Assembly (NCBI GenBank): GCA_028679325.1 | Contig: JAJRBS010000075.1 | Span: 1-30,018, forward strand | Source of the DNA: Methanoregulaceae archaeon | GTDB lineage: Archaea; Halobacteriota; Methanomicrobia; Methanomicrobiales; Methanospirillaceae | Length of the DNA stretch: 30,018 nucleotides | Direction of reading: 5' to 3' | Shown here: piece after piece, positions 1-7,897 of the stretch | Layout: every line of letters begins with the position of its first letter | Numbering within the stretch: the first letter of the stretch is position 1 | Notes under the pieces: generated by a model | Seen by the model: the letters and a program-made list of their open reading frames with translations, nothing else | Database searches by the model: none | Told to the model about the DNA's origin: nothing | Translations under genes and position numbers: made by a program

Positions 1-255
1 CCTGGTGGTCTGGAACTCTCCGGCGGCAGAGATGCCGGAGGACTCCCGTAACACAGCGGTCCCTGCAGTGTTGGTGAGGGTCACCAGGATGGTCCCGGAG
101 CCGTTCGGGACAAGGACGGAGGGGGTCACTATGTAGTGAGATACAATAACCGTCGGCTCTTCAGCCGAGACAGGGACGGCAGCCGCCCCCAGCAGGAGCA
201 GGAGAGCCATGCCGGCCATAATGATGAATTTTCGAGTATTCCGGGCGTGTTTCAT
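1..255 (-). CDS. N-terminus of an exported, possibly S-layer-like protein (partial)
   Basis: Reading the minus strand from the ATG at 255, 85 codons run open to the window edge, so the 3' part is missing. A purine-rich ribosome site (GAGAGGAAAGG) sits just before the ATG. Residues 1-31 look like a signal peptide: basic start (MKHARNTRK), a Leu/Ala-rich core and a VSA cleavage-type end. The following residues (VTPSVLVPNGSGTILVTLTN) resemble the start of an Ig-like or COG1361-type extracellular repeat. It diverges from the TetR gene at 413. In methanogens such exported proteins often sit beside TetR genes and RND-type exporters, but what follows here lies outside the window, so the role is inference. 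Confidence 0.75.
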   Translation of the reverse strand, partial: MKHARNTRKFIIMAGMALLLLLGAAAVPVSAEEPTVIVSHYIVTPSVLVPNGSGTILVTLTNTAGTAVLRESSGISAAGEFQTTR

Positions 256-332
256 TGCCTTTCCTCTCATGGACCAGGGAGGAGGGGTCTTTGCGACGCC
301 ACCTTTCCCTGGATTGAATGAGAAGTTTTTGC

Positions 333-353
333 AACTTTAAGGTTAATAAAGTT
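333..353. promoter_or_regulatory. Palindromic candidate TetR operator
   Basis: AACTTTA (333-339) and TAAAGTT (347-353) form a perfect 7-bp inverted repeat with a 7-base spacer. It lies between the divergent exported-protein gene and the TetR gene, just upstream of the likely TetR TATA box. The position and 21-bp size suit a TetR dimer; binding is inference. Confidence 0.55.
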
Positions 354-368
354 ACTCTGGGTAAATCT

Positions 369-375
369 TTTATAA
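369..375 (+). promoter_or_regulatory. TATA box of the TetR gene
   Basis: TTTATAA lies about 40 bases before the GTG at 413, predicting a transcript start near 397 and a leader of roughly 16 bases. The match is good, but no start site is known. Confidence 0.5.
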
Positions 376-412
376 CTGAAAGTATAGAGACTATAGAGCG
401 GGTAGGACTGAC

Positions 413-991
413 GTGGCGCGATTATATCCTGAATACCGGGAAGAGGTCCAGAAGAAGATCATCGCGGCCGCTCACGACATCTTCCACGAGAAGGGCTATA
501 CGAACACCAAAATGTCGGACATTGCGGGTTCGCTAGGGGTCACGAAGCCGACCATCTACAACTATTTCGACACCAAGGAGAACCTCTTTGTGGCGGTGGC
601 CGACTACGAGAGGAAGAAACTCGAGGAGCTGATCATCGGGTCCTTCGAAGGGAGGGACTTTGTCTCCGGTGCGGCGGTCTTCTTTGACACCGTCATGGAA
701 GGATACCTTGGCAATATCGGGCCCGAGAGCGTGGCCATCGTCACGCGGGACGAAAAACTCCGGGCCATCATCCTCCAGGACAGAGAAGAATTCCTCCTGG
801 TGATCACCCGTTTTCTTGCGAAGCGACAGGCAAAGGGTGAGATCCGGGAGGATGCCGATACCCGGATCCTTGCCTGCACCTTCAACGCCCTCTTCCAGGG
901 TCTGCTGATCTATGCCATGCAGGGGATGGAAATAGACGAACTTCGCCAGGTCTGGAACAACACGGTCCGGGGCTTGACGAAAAAGGTATAG
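413..991 (+). CDS. TetR/AcrR family transcriptional regulator
   Basis: This 192-residue protein has a TetR-type N-terminal DNA-binding domain: the helix-turn-helix spans about residues 31-53, with the typical run SDIAGSLGVTKPTIYNYF followed by KENLF. The remaining 140 residues are the helical ligand and dimer domain, too variable to predict the ligand. The start is GTG at 413. It diverges from the exported-protein gene at 255, and a 21-bp palindrome lies between them, so it probably represses itself and that neighbour, as many TetR proteins do. Its stop is only a few bases from the stop of the convergent rhodanese gene. Family is certain; target is inferred. Confidence 0.93.
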   Translation: MARLYPEYREEVQKKIIAAAHDIFHEKGYTNTKMSDIAGSLGVTKPTIYNYFDTKENLFVAVADYERKKLEELIIGSFEGRDFVSGAAVFFDTVMEGYLGNIGPESVAIVTRDEKLRAIILQDREEFLLVITRFLAKRQAKGEIREDADTRILACTFNALFQGLLIYAMQGMEIDELRQVWNNTVRGLTKKV

Positions 992-998
992 AAAATTT

Positions 999-1886
999 TT
1001 ATCGCGGGTTCTTCCCGGTCACCACGGGATTTTCGGGATACATGGTCCACTCGGTAAATGATCCTTCATAGAGCCTGACTTTCGGATACTTCAGGTAGTA
1101 CTTGAAGAAGACGAACTCGTTTGTCGCCTCTCTCCCGGTCCCGCAGGAGCAGATGATGGTCTTCTCCGGTGTGACACCCTTTTCTTTCAGGATGGCCGCA
1201 ATCTCCTCGTCGTTCTTGAGTTTCCTGGGGTTCTCAGGGGTCATGAGGCTCTTCCAGGGCAGGCTGATGGCCCCGGGGATGTGACCGGGCTTGATCCAGG
1301 GGCCCTGCCCCTCGTAGACCTGCGGGGGCCGGGCATCAAAGACCATCACATCAGCCCGGTCTTTCAGGGCCCGGAACTCATCATAGCCAACGAAGAACTC
1401 TGACCTTATCTTTACCGTGAAGTCCGAGGGCTTCCGGGAGGGGAAGATCTGGGAGAGCGGCCGGTTCTCTGCCCGCCAGGCGTCAATTCCCCCGTCCAGG
1501 ATGTGCACCTTGTTGTGCCCGAACCGGGCCAGGGTGTAGGCGGCGAAGGGCTGCTCGAGGCCGTCGCCGATAAACGTGGTGCACCCGGTCAGGATGGGGC
1601 TCCCGGTATAGACCACAACCGGCTTGTCAGGCGACAAGCCGTACAGCCGGAATATCATCTGGGTTGCCTCAGGTGGCAGCCACTCAGTTGGCAGCTTCTG
1701 CCCGTGGAACCGGAAGATCCCCTCGTTCAGGTACACAGCCCCGGGGATATGGCCCTTGATGTATTCGTGGATGTTTGAGTGGACATCGAGGATAGTCAGG
1801 TCAGGGTCATTGATGTGCGCTGCAAGCCATGCGGTGTCGACCCACCGGATCGGGGCGTCCCCTTCGGGATAGGGAAATTTCTTCAT
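999..1886 (-). CDS. Two-domain rhodanese-like sulfurtransferase
   Basis: The 295-residue protein carries two rhodanese domains, about residues 15-145 and 165-290, the layout of thiosulfate and 3-mercaptopyruvate sulfurtransferases. Each has the hallmark run GHIPGA (residues 45-50 and 201-206). The active-site loop of the second domain is CSCGTGREA, with C246 the likely sulfur-carrying cysteine and a second cysteine two residues on. The equivalent loop of the first domain (YTGSPIL) has no cysteine, as usual for the inactive domain. The start is well supported by GAGGAGG before the ATG. There is no signal peptide, so it is cytoplasmic. It stands alone, and its sulfur acceptor cannot be read from context. 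Confidence 0.92.
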   Translation of the reverse strand: MKKFPYPEGDAPIRWVDTAWLAAHINDPDLTILDVHSNIHEYIKGHIPGAVYLNEGIFRFHGQKLPTEWLPPEATQMIFRLYGLSPDKPVVVYTGSPILTGCTTFIGDGLEQPFAAYTLARFGHNKVHILDGGIDAWRAENRPLSQIFPSRKPSDFTVKIRSEFFVGYDEFRALKDRADVMVFDARPPQVYEGQGPWIKPGHIPGAISLPWKSLMTPENPRKLKNDEEIAAILKEKGVTPEKTIICSCGTGREATNEFVFFKYYLKYPKVRLYEGSFTEWTMYPENPVVTGKNPR

Positions 1887-1995
1887 AGAGAATCCTCCTC
1901 GCGAGAGGTATGCTGACTTCGGCCGTCCTCTTCTTATAGATATCGCCAGGATCCAGTGGAGAGAAGTACTGACCGGGAGAGTGCGGGTTCGACCT

Positions 1996-2625
1996 TCATG
2001 CCAGAAGCGGCGTGAGGATCTGCCTTGCCTCCGGGACCGTAAACTGTCCCTCAGCTGCCGGGATGCCGGCGTAGCAGAAGATCATCGAAGATCCAAAGAT
2101 GGGCAGGAGGATCCGGGCGAACCGGAACTCCCCACCCATGATGCTGGTGATGACCGGTTTTTTGGTATGGCTGGTAAAGGAGCAGAAGGCGAGGACATCC
2201 TCCAGGGTGCCGGGTTTCACTACGATCTTCGGGATGCCATACTGCCGGAGGACGGATGCCGTGGCTTCCAGGGCCTTTCCGGAGAGCATCCCGTCGTGAT
2301 GGAACGAGGCGATGATCGTCTTCTTCAACCGTTTTATCCCGGGTGCGAATCCCGCGAACTGTTGTTCCAGGTCCACGAAACTTGCGTAGGGCAGGAATGG
2401 GTCGATTGCCCTTCTCAACTCATCCGGAGAACCGGAAAAGCCCCCTCCCTCCTGCCTGCTCCGGACGGTCAGGATGAGGGGGAGAGTATTCTTTTCAAGG
2501 ATCGTCGCCGTTTCTCCTGTCAGACCGCCGGAGAAGCGGTCGAGCCTGAGCTCGACCAGGTCGGCTCCCGCCTCGCGGGCCACGGGAATGTAGCGGGGGT
2601 CGATGACAGAGGCAACGAACTGCAT
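1996..2625 (-). CDS. aroD: 3-dehydroquinate dehydratase, type I
   Basis: This 209-residue protein matches type I dehydroquinases, which convert 3-dehydroquinate to 3-dehydroshikimate in aromatic amino acid synthesis through a Schiff base. Visible signatures are VELRLDR at residues 24-30 (E25 and R27), the catalytic histidine in IIASFHHDG (H109) and the Schiff-base lysine in IPKIVVKPG (K133). A substrate-contacting loop, SPDELRRA, also fits. Length is normal for the archaeal single-domain enzyme. It diverges from the U32 gene with a 95-base gap, and no other shikimate gene is present in the window. Confidence 0.93.
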   Translation of the reverse strand: MQFVASVIDPRYIPVAREAGADLVELRLDRFSGGLTGETATILEKNTLPLILTVRSRQEGGGFSGSPDELRRAIDPFLPYASFVDLEQQFAGFAPGIKRLKKTIIASFHHDGMLSGKALEATASVLRQYGIPKIVVKPGTLEDVLAFCSFTSHTKKPVITSIMGGEFRFARILLPIFGSSMIFCYAGIPAAEGQFTVPEARQILTPLLA

Positions 2626-2686
2626 GCGCAGATGATCTCTGGCGGCTCCTCATCAATCTGCCGGCGTCCTTCTGCTGGGTTGGTAG

Positions 2687-2694
2687 GTTTATCT
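2687..2694 (+). promoter_or_regulatory. TATA box of the U32 gene
   Basis: GTTTATCT lies about 30 bases before the ATG at 2721, predicting a transcript with only a few leader bases. Placement is typical for archaeal short-leader genes. Confidence 0.4.
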
Positions 2695-2720
2695 CCGGAT
2701 CCTGCCGATAAAGTACAGAC

Positions 2721-5276
2721 ATGGAGGGGAGAAAGGCCAACCCGCCCGAGCTCCTGGCCCCGGCCGGGTCACCGGAAGCTCTGGTCGCTGCGGTCAACGC
2801 CGGAGCCGATGCCGTTTACCTTGGCGGGAAGAGCTTTGGGGCACGAATGTACGCCGCCAACTTCTCCTCTGAGGAGCTGGAGGAAGGGGTAGCCTATGCC
2901 CACCTGCGGGGGGTAAAGGTCTACATCACCCTCAACATCCTGGTCCATGACCATGAGCTCCTGGAAGCGGCCCGGTACCTCGTCGACCTGTACAGGGCCG
3001 GCGTTGACGCGGTCCTGGTACAGGACCCCGGGGTTGCAGCCCTTGCACGGGAGCTCGTGCCCGGGCTCCAGCTCCACGCCTCGACCCAGTGCACGCTGAC
3101 CGATGAAGACGGGCTGGTATGGGCAGGGACGGCCGGCTTCGAGCGCGTGGTGCTGCCCCGTGAACTTTCCCTGACAGAGATCGACAGGCTGCTTGCTATC
3201 CCGGACAGGCCCGGGATCGAGATCTTTGTCCATGGAGCCCTCTGTTATGCATACTCAGGTCAGTGCCTCCTCTCCTCGGTCATCGGTGGCAGGAGCGGGA
3301 ACCGGGGCCGGTGCGCCCAGCCCTGCCGGAAACCTTACCGGCTGGTGGCCGGGACGGAGGGTCCCTCTCAACGGATAGAAGGCCACGAACCGGTAGAGAC
3401 CCCGGGCCTCTTCCTGCTCTCGACAAAGGACCTCTGCCTCCTTACCTCCCTCCCGAAGCTCGTGACCCGGCCTATCGATGCCCTGAAGATCGAGGGAAGG
3501 ATGCGGTCCCGGGAGTACGTTGCCATCGTCGTCTCCCGCTACCGACGAGCCATTGACGACCTTGTCGCCGGCCGGAGGCAGCCTGCCATTCAGGATGAAG
3601 AGGACCTGGCCGTCATGTTCTCGCGGGGGTTCACGGGAGGGTACCTGTCAGGGGAATGTGGCCCTGACCTGATGGGACGCGACCGCCCTGATAACCGGGG
3701 GCTCTTCCTGGGCAGGATCACCGCCGCAGGTGAGAGGGGTCTCCGGGTCCTTGCCAGGGCAAAGACGGTGCCATTGGCCGGCGACGGACTGGTGGGAGTC
3801 GACTGCTGCAGCGACCAGAGGGCAGGTTTTGTCCTCCGGACCAACGCCTTTGCTGACGGCCCGTACCTGGTCGTCCCTCAGGAGACCGGCTGCCGCCCGG
3901 GGATGGATCTCTACCTGACCCGGTCAATCCGCCTGGAACGCGAGGCCGGACAGATCATCGCCCGGCCGGGGCCTCCCGGGAAGCTGCCTCTCGAAATCGA
4001 CCTCACGCTTACCCTGGAACACGACCATCCTCCGGTACTTGCCGGGACGCTTACACTCGGGGACGGGAGTCCTGTCCGACTGGTGCTGGATGCGGACTTT
4101 GTACCCGAACCGGCCACCGGCCGGCCGACCCCGGCGGGTGACATCGAACGGCAGGTCAGGAAGACGGGGGGAACAATGTTCAGGGTCCGGGACTTCTCCC
4201 TCTCCTCCCCCGGCGATCTCTTCCTTCCCCTGGGCCTGCTCAACCAGTTCCGGCGTGATTATTTGGCTGCCTTCGAGAAGGAGATACTGGCACGATCCCT
4301 CCCTCCGGATGAGGAAGTCCGGTCCGCGGCAGAGCGGCTCGACCGGGAGCTTGGCAGGCTCTCACGGGAGCCGGGGCCACGGGAAATGAGGATCCCGGAC
4401 CTGGCCGTTATCTGCGATGATGCCCGGGCCGCTGATGCGGTACTGGCTGCAGGGTGTGGCCTGGTGTACCTTGAGCCGGAGCCGGTTCCCGGGTTGACCG
4501 CCCCAGTCCTAATCGACGCCCTAAATTCGGCAAAAGGGGAGGGGCTGATCGCCTGGAAGTGGCCACAGGTTGTACCCGTAGGGTTCTCTGCAGCAGTCCG
4601 CTCCTTCATCCCGGAGCTTCTTAAGGCAGGTCTTCGGGAGGTGATGGTCGACGGGGCAGGGAGCGCCGTGGCCATCCGCCGTTCAGCACCGGGTATCGGG
4701 ATCTCCGGGGGGAGCGCCCTGAACATCTTCAATCACCGCTCTGTCCTTGCCCTCTCGGATCTGTTCGATGGCTTCACCCTCTCCCCCGAGCTCACGGGCA
4801 AGGAGATGACCTCACTGGCTTCCTGGGTTCCTGATGCACGGGTTGCGGTCCTTGTCCAGGGGACCGCCGGAGCCATGGTCACTGCCGATAACCTCGGGGG
4901 TCTCGTCCCGGAGGCTGAAAGGGGGCACGGCCGCCGCTACGGGCTCGTGGACCAGACGGACCGGCTCTTTCCCTTCCGCTCCGATGCCCTGGGGAGAACC
5001 ACCATCTCCAATGCCGCCGAACTCTGCCTCCTCGATCAGCTCCCGTTCCTCGCCCGGGCAGGGGTCGACAGGGTCCTGATCGATGCCCGGGGGAGGGGGG
5101 CGTCTTATGCCGGCAGGATGACCGGCCTGTACGCAGAGGCCCTGTCTGATACGGAGTGGCTGCAGACTGGAGTTGACAGGGCAGGGCTCATCGGCCGGAT
5201 AAAACCCCGGATCCGGGAGCTTGCTCCCGGCGGGATCAGCTCGGGGCCATTTCTTCGCGGCCTCCGCGAGGACTAG
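2721..5276 (+). CDS. Peptidase U32 family protein (RlhA/TrhP-like)
   Basis: The 851-residue protein begins with the U32 fold (about residues 10-330): ELLAPAGSPEAL, then GADAVYLGG. The U32 signature around residues 171-202 holds four cysteines (C175, C182, C198, C202) with the CYAYSGQC and CAQPCR spacing seen in RlhA and TrhP, U32 enzymes that hydroxylate 23S rRNA or tRNA and not proven peptidases. The second half includes a long C-terminal region typical of the large U32 proteins and a further barrel-like stretch. I therefore expect an RNA-hydroxylation role, but this is by family only. It starts at ATG 2721 with a TATA-like box upstream. tpiA follows 50 bases downstream. Confidence 0.88.
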   Translation: MEGRKANPPELLAPAGSPEALVAAVNAGADAVYLGGKSFGARMYAANFSSEELEEGVAYAHLRGVKVYITLNILVHDHELLEAARYLVDLYRAGVDAVLVQDPGVAALARELVPGLQLHASTQCTLTDEDGLVWAGTAGFERVVLPRELSLTEIDRLLAIPDRPGIEIFVHGALCYAYSGQCLLSSVIGGRSGNRGRCAQPCRKPYRLVAGTEGPSQRIEGHEPVETPGLFLLSTKDLCLLTSLPKLVTRPIDALKIEGRMRSREYVAIVVSRYRRAIDDLVAGRRQPAIQDEEDLAVMFSRGFTGGYLSGECGPDLMGRDRPDNRGLFLGRITAAGERGLRVLARAKTVPLAGDGLVGVDCCSDQRAGFVLRTNAFADGPYLVVPQETGCRPGMDLYLTRSIRLEREAGQIIARPGPPGKLPLEIDLTLTLEHDHPPVLAGTLTLGDGSPVRLVLDADFVPEPATGRPTPAGDIERQVRKTGGTMFRVRDFSLSSPGDLFLPLGLLNQFRRDYLAAFEKEILARSLPPDEEVRSAAERLDRELGRLSREPGPREMRIPDLAVICDDARAADAVLAAGCGLVYLEPEPVPGLTAPVLIDALNSAKGEGLIAWKWPQVVPVGFSAAVRSFIPELLKAGLREVMVDGAGSAVAIRRSAPGIGISGGSALNIFNHRSVLALSDLFDGFTLSPELTGKEMTSLASWVPDARVAVLVQGTAGAMVTADNLGGLVPEAERGHGRRYGLVDQTDRLFPFRSDALGRTTISNAAELCLLDQLPFLARAGVDRVLIDARGRGASYAGRMTGLYAEALSDTEWLQTGVDRAGLIGRIKPRIRELAPGGISSGPFLRGLRED

Positions 5277-5326
5277 GGCAGAAGGTATCTTCTCCGGACA
5301 GGATCCATACCCTGATCTGAAGAGCT

Positions 5327-5995
5327 ATGGATAAACCGTTCATCCTCATCAACCTGAAGACCTACACCGAAGGGGCCGGGCAGCGGGCTCATGCCATCGC
5401 CGGAGCTGCCGAGCAGGTGGCGGGAGAGAGCGGGGTGGCCATCGGGGTTGCCCCCTCCTGCCTGGATCTTCACCCCCTGGCCATGCACTATGCCATCCCT
5501 GTTTACGCCCAGCACGTGGACGGTGCTCCTCCCGGTGCATGGACCGGCCATGTCACTGCCGGGGCGCTGAAGTCTTCGGGTGCCATCGGGTCGCTCGTCA
5601 ACCATTCCGAACGACGGCTGACCCTGGCCGGTGTCGAGGCTTCGGTCGCAGCCCTCCGGCAGGAGGGGCTGGTTTCCGTGATATGTTCGAACAACGAGGC
5701 CACAAGCGCCGCCTCCGCCGCACTCTCCCCAGGGTACGTAGCCATCGAGCCTCCTGAACTTATCGGCGGGGGTGTGTCGGTCGCGAAGGCCAACCCTGGC
5801 ATCATCAGCCGTTCCGTCGAAGTTGTCCGGAAGGTGGATCCCGGGGTGAAGATCCTGACCGGAGCCGGGATCCAGACCGGCGAGGACGTGAAGATCGCCC
5901 GCGACCTCGGAACCGACGGCGTCCTGCTGGCATCCGGTGTGGTGAAGGCCAAGGCCCCCATCGTTGTCCTTCGGGACCTGGTCTCGATGATCTGA
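5327..5995 (+). CDS. tpiA: Triosephosphate isomerase, archaeal type
   Basis: This 222-residue protein is the short archaeal form of triosephosphate isomerase, which interconverts dihydroxyacetone phosphate and glyceraldehyde 3-phosphate in glycolysis and gluconeogenesis. N9 and K11 (ILINLKTY), the catalytic histidine H93 (VNHSERR) and the base E141 (AIEPPELIG) are all present. The phosphate-binding run ILTGAGI and the C-terminal GVLLASGVVKA are as expected. Bacterial enzymes are about 250 residues; the missing helices are characteristic of archaeal tetramers. It follows the U32 gene on the same strand and may be cotranscribed. Confidence 0.95.
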   Translation: MDKPFILINLKTYTEGAGQRAHAIAGAAEQVAGESGVAIGVAPSCLDLHPLAMHYAIPVYAQHVDGAPPGAWTGHVTAGALKSSGAIGSLVNHSERRLTLAGVEASVAALRQEGLVSVICSNNEATSAASAALSPGYVAIEPPELIGGGVSVAKANPGIISRSVEVVRKVDPGVKILTGAGIQTGEDVKIARDLGTDGVLLASGVVKAKAPIVVLRDLVSMI

Positions 5996-6111
5996 TCCAG
6001 CGCTGGAAAGAGGGGAAGAGGCAGACCTGCCAGACAGGCCTCCTTTCCGCGCTGATGCCAAGGTTCCTAAAACAGGTGGCCGGTCTTTTCCGGTCAGATA
6101 GTGGTCTCGTT

Positions 6112-6672
6112 CTATCGTCCGATGACGAGCGAGAGGAGGTCGTGCTTTGTGATGACTCCCCGCACCTTCCCTTCCTCCATCACCAGCACGGCGTGATGCT
6201 TCTGGAGGATCCTGACCACGGTCTCGATGTCCATGTCCGGAGGGACAGCCGGGAAACCGGGCTCCATGATCCTTTTCACTTCAATGTCCTGGCTCTTACC
6301 GGCCGAGCCTTCGTCGATGGCACTCACGATTGCGGACTCTGATATGCATCCCACGGGAACCCCGTCGGAGATGACCGGCAGCTGTGAGATATTCTTCTGA
6401 TCCATGATATCCACCGCCCGCGAGATCGTCTCACCGGGGGCTACCGAGAGGACAGGGCTGTGCATCACCTGCGAGGCAACCATCCGTGGTTTCTCGGCGG
6501 TGTTCAACACCTGCACGATCCGGGAGAGCGTGCTTACCCGGGGATCCACGCTCCCGGCCTCTATCCGGGCCACCATGGACTGGCTGATCCCGGCCATGGC
6601 GGCGACCTCTGTCTGCCTGAGATGGAGAAGCTCGCGCCTGGCTTTCAGTTCATCGGGGGTGGGGATGTGCAT
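6112..6672 (-). CDS. HTH (Xre) plus tandem CBS domain regulator
   Basis: The 186-residue protein combines an N-terminal Xre helix-turn-helix (about residues 8-62; RQTEVAAMAGISQSMVARIE) with two CBS domains (about 70-128 and 132-186), which usually bind adenine nucleotides. This HTH-CBS architecture is widespread in methanogens, where the CBS pair is thought to sense energy state; the regulated genes are not known here. A TATA box at 6702-6710 predicts a very short leader. It converges with tpiA and lies just downstream of RNase P RNA on the same strand, so rnpB is unlikely to be its target unless it binds the shared upstream region. Confidence 0.9.
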   Translation of the reverse strand: MHIPTPDELKARRELLHLRQTEVAAMAGISQSMVARIEAGSVDPRVSTLSRIVQVLNTAEKPRMVASQVMHSPVLSVAPGETISRAVDIMDQKNISQLPVISDGVPVGCISESAIVSAIDEGSAGKSQDIEVKRIMEPGFPAVPPDMDIETVVRILQKHHAVLVMEEGKVRGVITKHDLLSLVIGR

Positions 6673-6701
6673 CGTCAGGTATTACTTCAATGCATAAGGA
6701 C

Positions 6702-6710
6702 AAATATATT
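6702..6710 (-). promoter_or_regulatory. TATA box of the HTH-CBS gene
   Basis: On the minus strand the sequence reads AATATATTT about 30 bases before the ATG at 6672, predicting a start near 6680 and a leader of roughly 8-10 bases. Confidence 0.5.
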
Positions 6711-6757
6711 TTCTTCATCAGGGTCATAAAACAGGTCGGCTCAACGCCGAAGATCAC

Positions 6758-7104
6758 GGAGTGGGAGGAGTAAGCCCCCTTCTGTTCTGTGCGGCATTCG
6801 GCTCTGCGCCATACCCGGGTAGTGCCTGGACAGCCACAATACCCTGTTCTGGCTTGCACCCGCAGGGGTTCACCGTTTCACCGGTTCCTGCCCCATACGC
6901 TCAGCGGGTTAACTCGCGCCTTTCGGCACTTCTCGCCCCGAAGGGCTCGGCCGCATCATGACTGTGGGCAGGGCGTGTCGTTTCTGTGCCATTGCCGTGA
7001 CTCTCGCCACCCATACTTGCGTATGGCTGCGTGTCCAGGTGGTGGGGGGACTTTCCTCAGCGGCCGGGTCACCCCGGCCACCGTCAGCCGCACTCTCCCT
7101 CTCC
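6758..7104 (-). ncRNA. rnpB: RNase P RNA, archaeal type A
   Basis: The minus strand carries the universal RNase P RNA cores. GAGGAAAGTCC (7048-7058) is conserved region I, the 5' side of helix P4, and ACAGAAGGGGGCTTA (6771-6785) is conserved region V, its 3' partner. Terminal segments GGAGAGGGAG (7095-7104) and CTCCCACTCC (6758-6767) pair at nine of ten positions as helix P1, which fixes both ends and gives about 347 bases. Several ORFs cross this region on the plus strand, but none resembles a protein. The RNA is the catalytic part of the enzyme that trims tRNA 5' ends. Ends are accurate to a few bases. Confidence 0.93.
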
Positions 7105-7114
7105 TATATATATG
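7104..7114 (+). promoter_or_regulatory. TATA box of the AMMECR1 gene, at the 5' end of rnpB
   Basis: CTATATATATG lies about 27 bases before the ATG at 7138, which predicts a leaderless or nearly leaderless mRNA. The element touches the 5' end of the divergent RNase P RNA. Confidence 0.55.
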
Positions 7115-7123
7115 GGCGCTCTC

Positions 7124-7132
7124 CCTATTTAC
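7124..7132 (-). promoter_or_regulatory. Candidate TATA box of rnpB
   Basis: On the minus strand AGTAAATAG is centred about 25 bases before the P1-defined RNA start near 7104. It sits next to the expected start of the divergent AMMECR1 transcript. Confidence 0.4.
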
Positions 7133-7137
7133 TCTTG

Positions 7138-7701
7138 ATGGAAGCCCTTACCGACGAGGAAGGGGCACTGGCGCTCTGCCTTGCCAAAAACGCTCTCGGG
7201 AGAAGGGTTGCAGGAGTCGCCTGCAGCGACCCACCCCTGACCCCTGTCTTCTCCGAAAAAAGGGGGGTCTTCGTGACCCTGACCCGGGATGGCGATCTCC
7301 GGGGCTGCATAGGCTTTCCCTACCCGCATTACCCTCTCGGAAAAGCTATCCGGGAAGCTGCTGTCTCCGCCGCTCTCGAGGACCCGAGGTTCCCCCCGGT
7401 CAGGGCCCCGGAGCTCCCCCGGATAAAAATCGATATCACCGTCCTCTCTGTTCCTGAGCTCCTTGACGTCGCTCCCGAAGCCCGGCCGGCCACTATCGTT
7501 GTCGGCCGCCACGGCCTGATCGTCCGGGGCCACGGGACAAGCGGGCTCCTCCTCCCCCAGGTGGCCACCGAGTGGTGCTGGGACAGCCGGCAGTTCCTGG
7601 ACCACACCTGCCAGAAGGCCGGCCTGCCGGCCGGGTGCTGGCAGAAAAAGGACGTCGAGATCTACACTTTCGAGGGACAGGTCTTCTGTGAGGAGAAGTG
7701 A
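7138..7701 (+). CDS. AMMECR1-domain protein
   Basis: This 187-residue protein is an AMMECR1-domain member, a family found in archaea and eukaryotes whose biochemical function is not established. The family signature LRGCIGF occurs at residues 54-60, followed by the expected strands DITVLSVPELL and the region GLLLPQVATEWCWDSRQFL. The start is taken as ATG 7138, because the TATA box at 7104-7114 places transcription at that codon; a longer reading frame to 6958 would translate through RNase P RNA. It has no obvious operon partner. A 19-bp hairpin follows 36 bases after the stop. Confidence 0.92.
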   Translation: MEALTDEEGALALCLAKNALGRRVAGVACSDPPLTPVFSEKRGVFVTLTRDGDLRGCIGFPYPHYPLGKAIREAAVSAALEDPRFPPVRAPELPRIKIDITVLSVPELLDVAPEARPATIVVGRHGLIVRGHGTSGLLLPQVATEWCWDSRQFLDHTCQKAGLPAGCWQKKDVEIYTFEGQVFCEEK

Positions 7702-7736
7702 CGGGGAGGGCTGGAGCTGAAAAACTTCCCGAAATC

Positions 7737-7755
7737 ACTTGACCTCTGGTCAAGT
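7737..7755. promoter_or_regulatory. 8-bp perfect inverted repeat after the AMMECR1 gene
   Basis: ACTTGACC (7737-7744) and GGTCAAGT (7748-7755) are a perfect 8-bp inverted repeat with a 3-base loop. No T-run follows, so it is not a classical terminator. It may be a transcript-end hairpin or an operator for the methyltransferase at 7898. Confidence 0.45.
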
Positions 7756-7856
7756 CAGGTTCCAGCCAGCCCGTTCAGATCTCTCACTATTTTGCTGAAG
7801 AACAATCCTCAACATTGATAAACCGACATTCATCCCAGCCGGGGCTCTCAATTATG

Positions 7857-7864
7857 TATTTACA
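7857..7864 (+). promoter_or_regulatory. Possible TATA box of the methyltransferase gene
   Basis: A TATTTACA element lies about 35-40 bases before the ATG at 7898, predicting a leader of roughly 12 bases. The rest of the 196-base gap holds only the inverted repeat at 7737. Confidence 0.35.
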
Positions 7865-7897
7865 CGCCGCACCCCATATCTCTCTTTTCAGGGAATC

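Noticed and set aside
2335..2360. GGTGCGAATCC resembling a tRNA T-loop
   Set aside because: It falls inside aroD, and no anticodon or acceptor arms pair around it.
1981..2892. A 303-codon open frame on the plus strand
   Set aside because: It is antisense to aroD and runs into the U32 start; the arginine- and glycine-rich product is typical of a GC-rich shadow.
5273..6061. A 262-codon minus-strand frame opposite tpiA
   Set aside because: It lies antisense over all of tpiA, which has intact catalytic residues; the composition is that of a shadow.
6789..7457. Long plus-strand reading frames over the rnpB region, such as 6789-7457 and 6958-7137
   Set aside because: They cross RNase P RNA or shadow the AMMECR1 gene in another frame, and show no protein signature.
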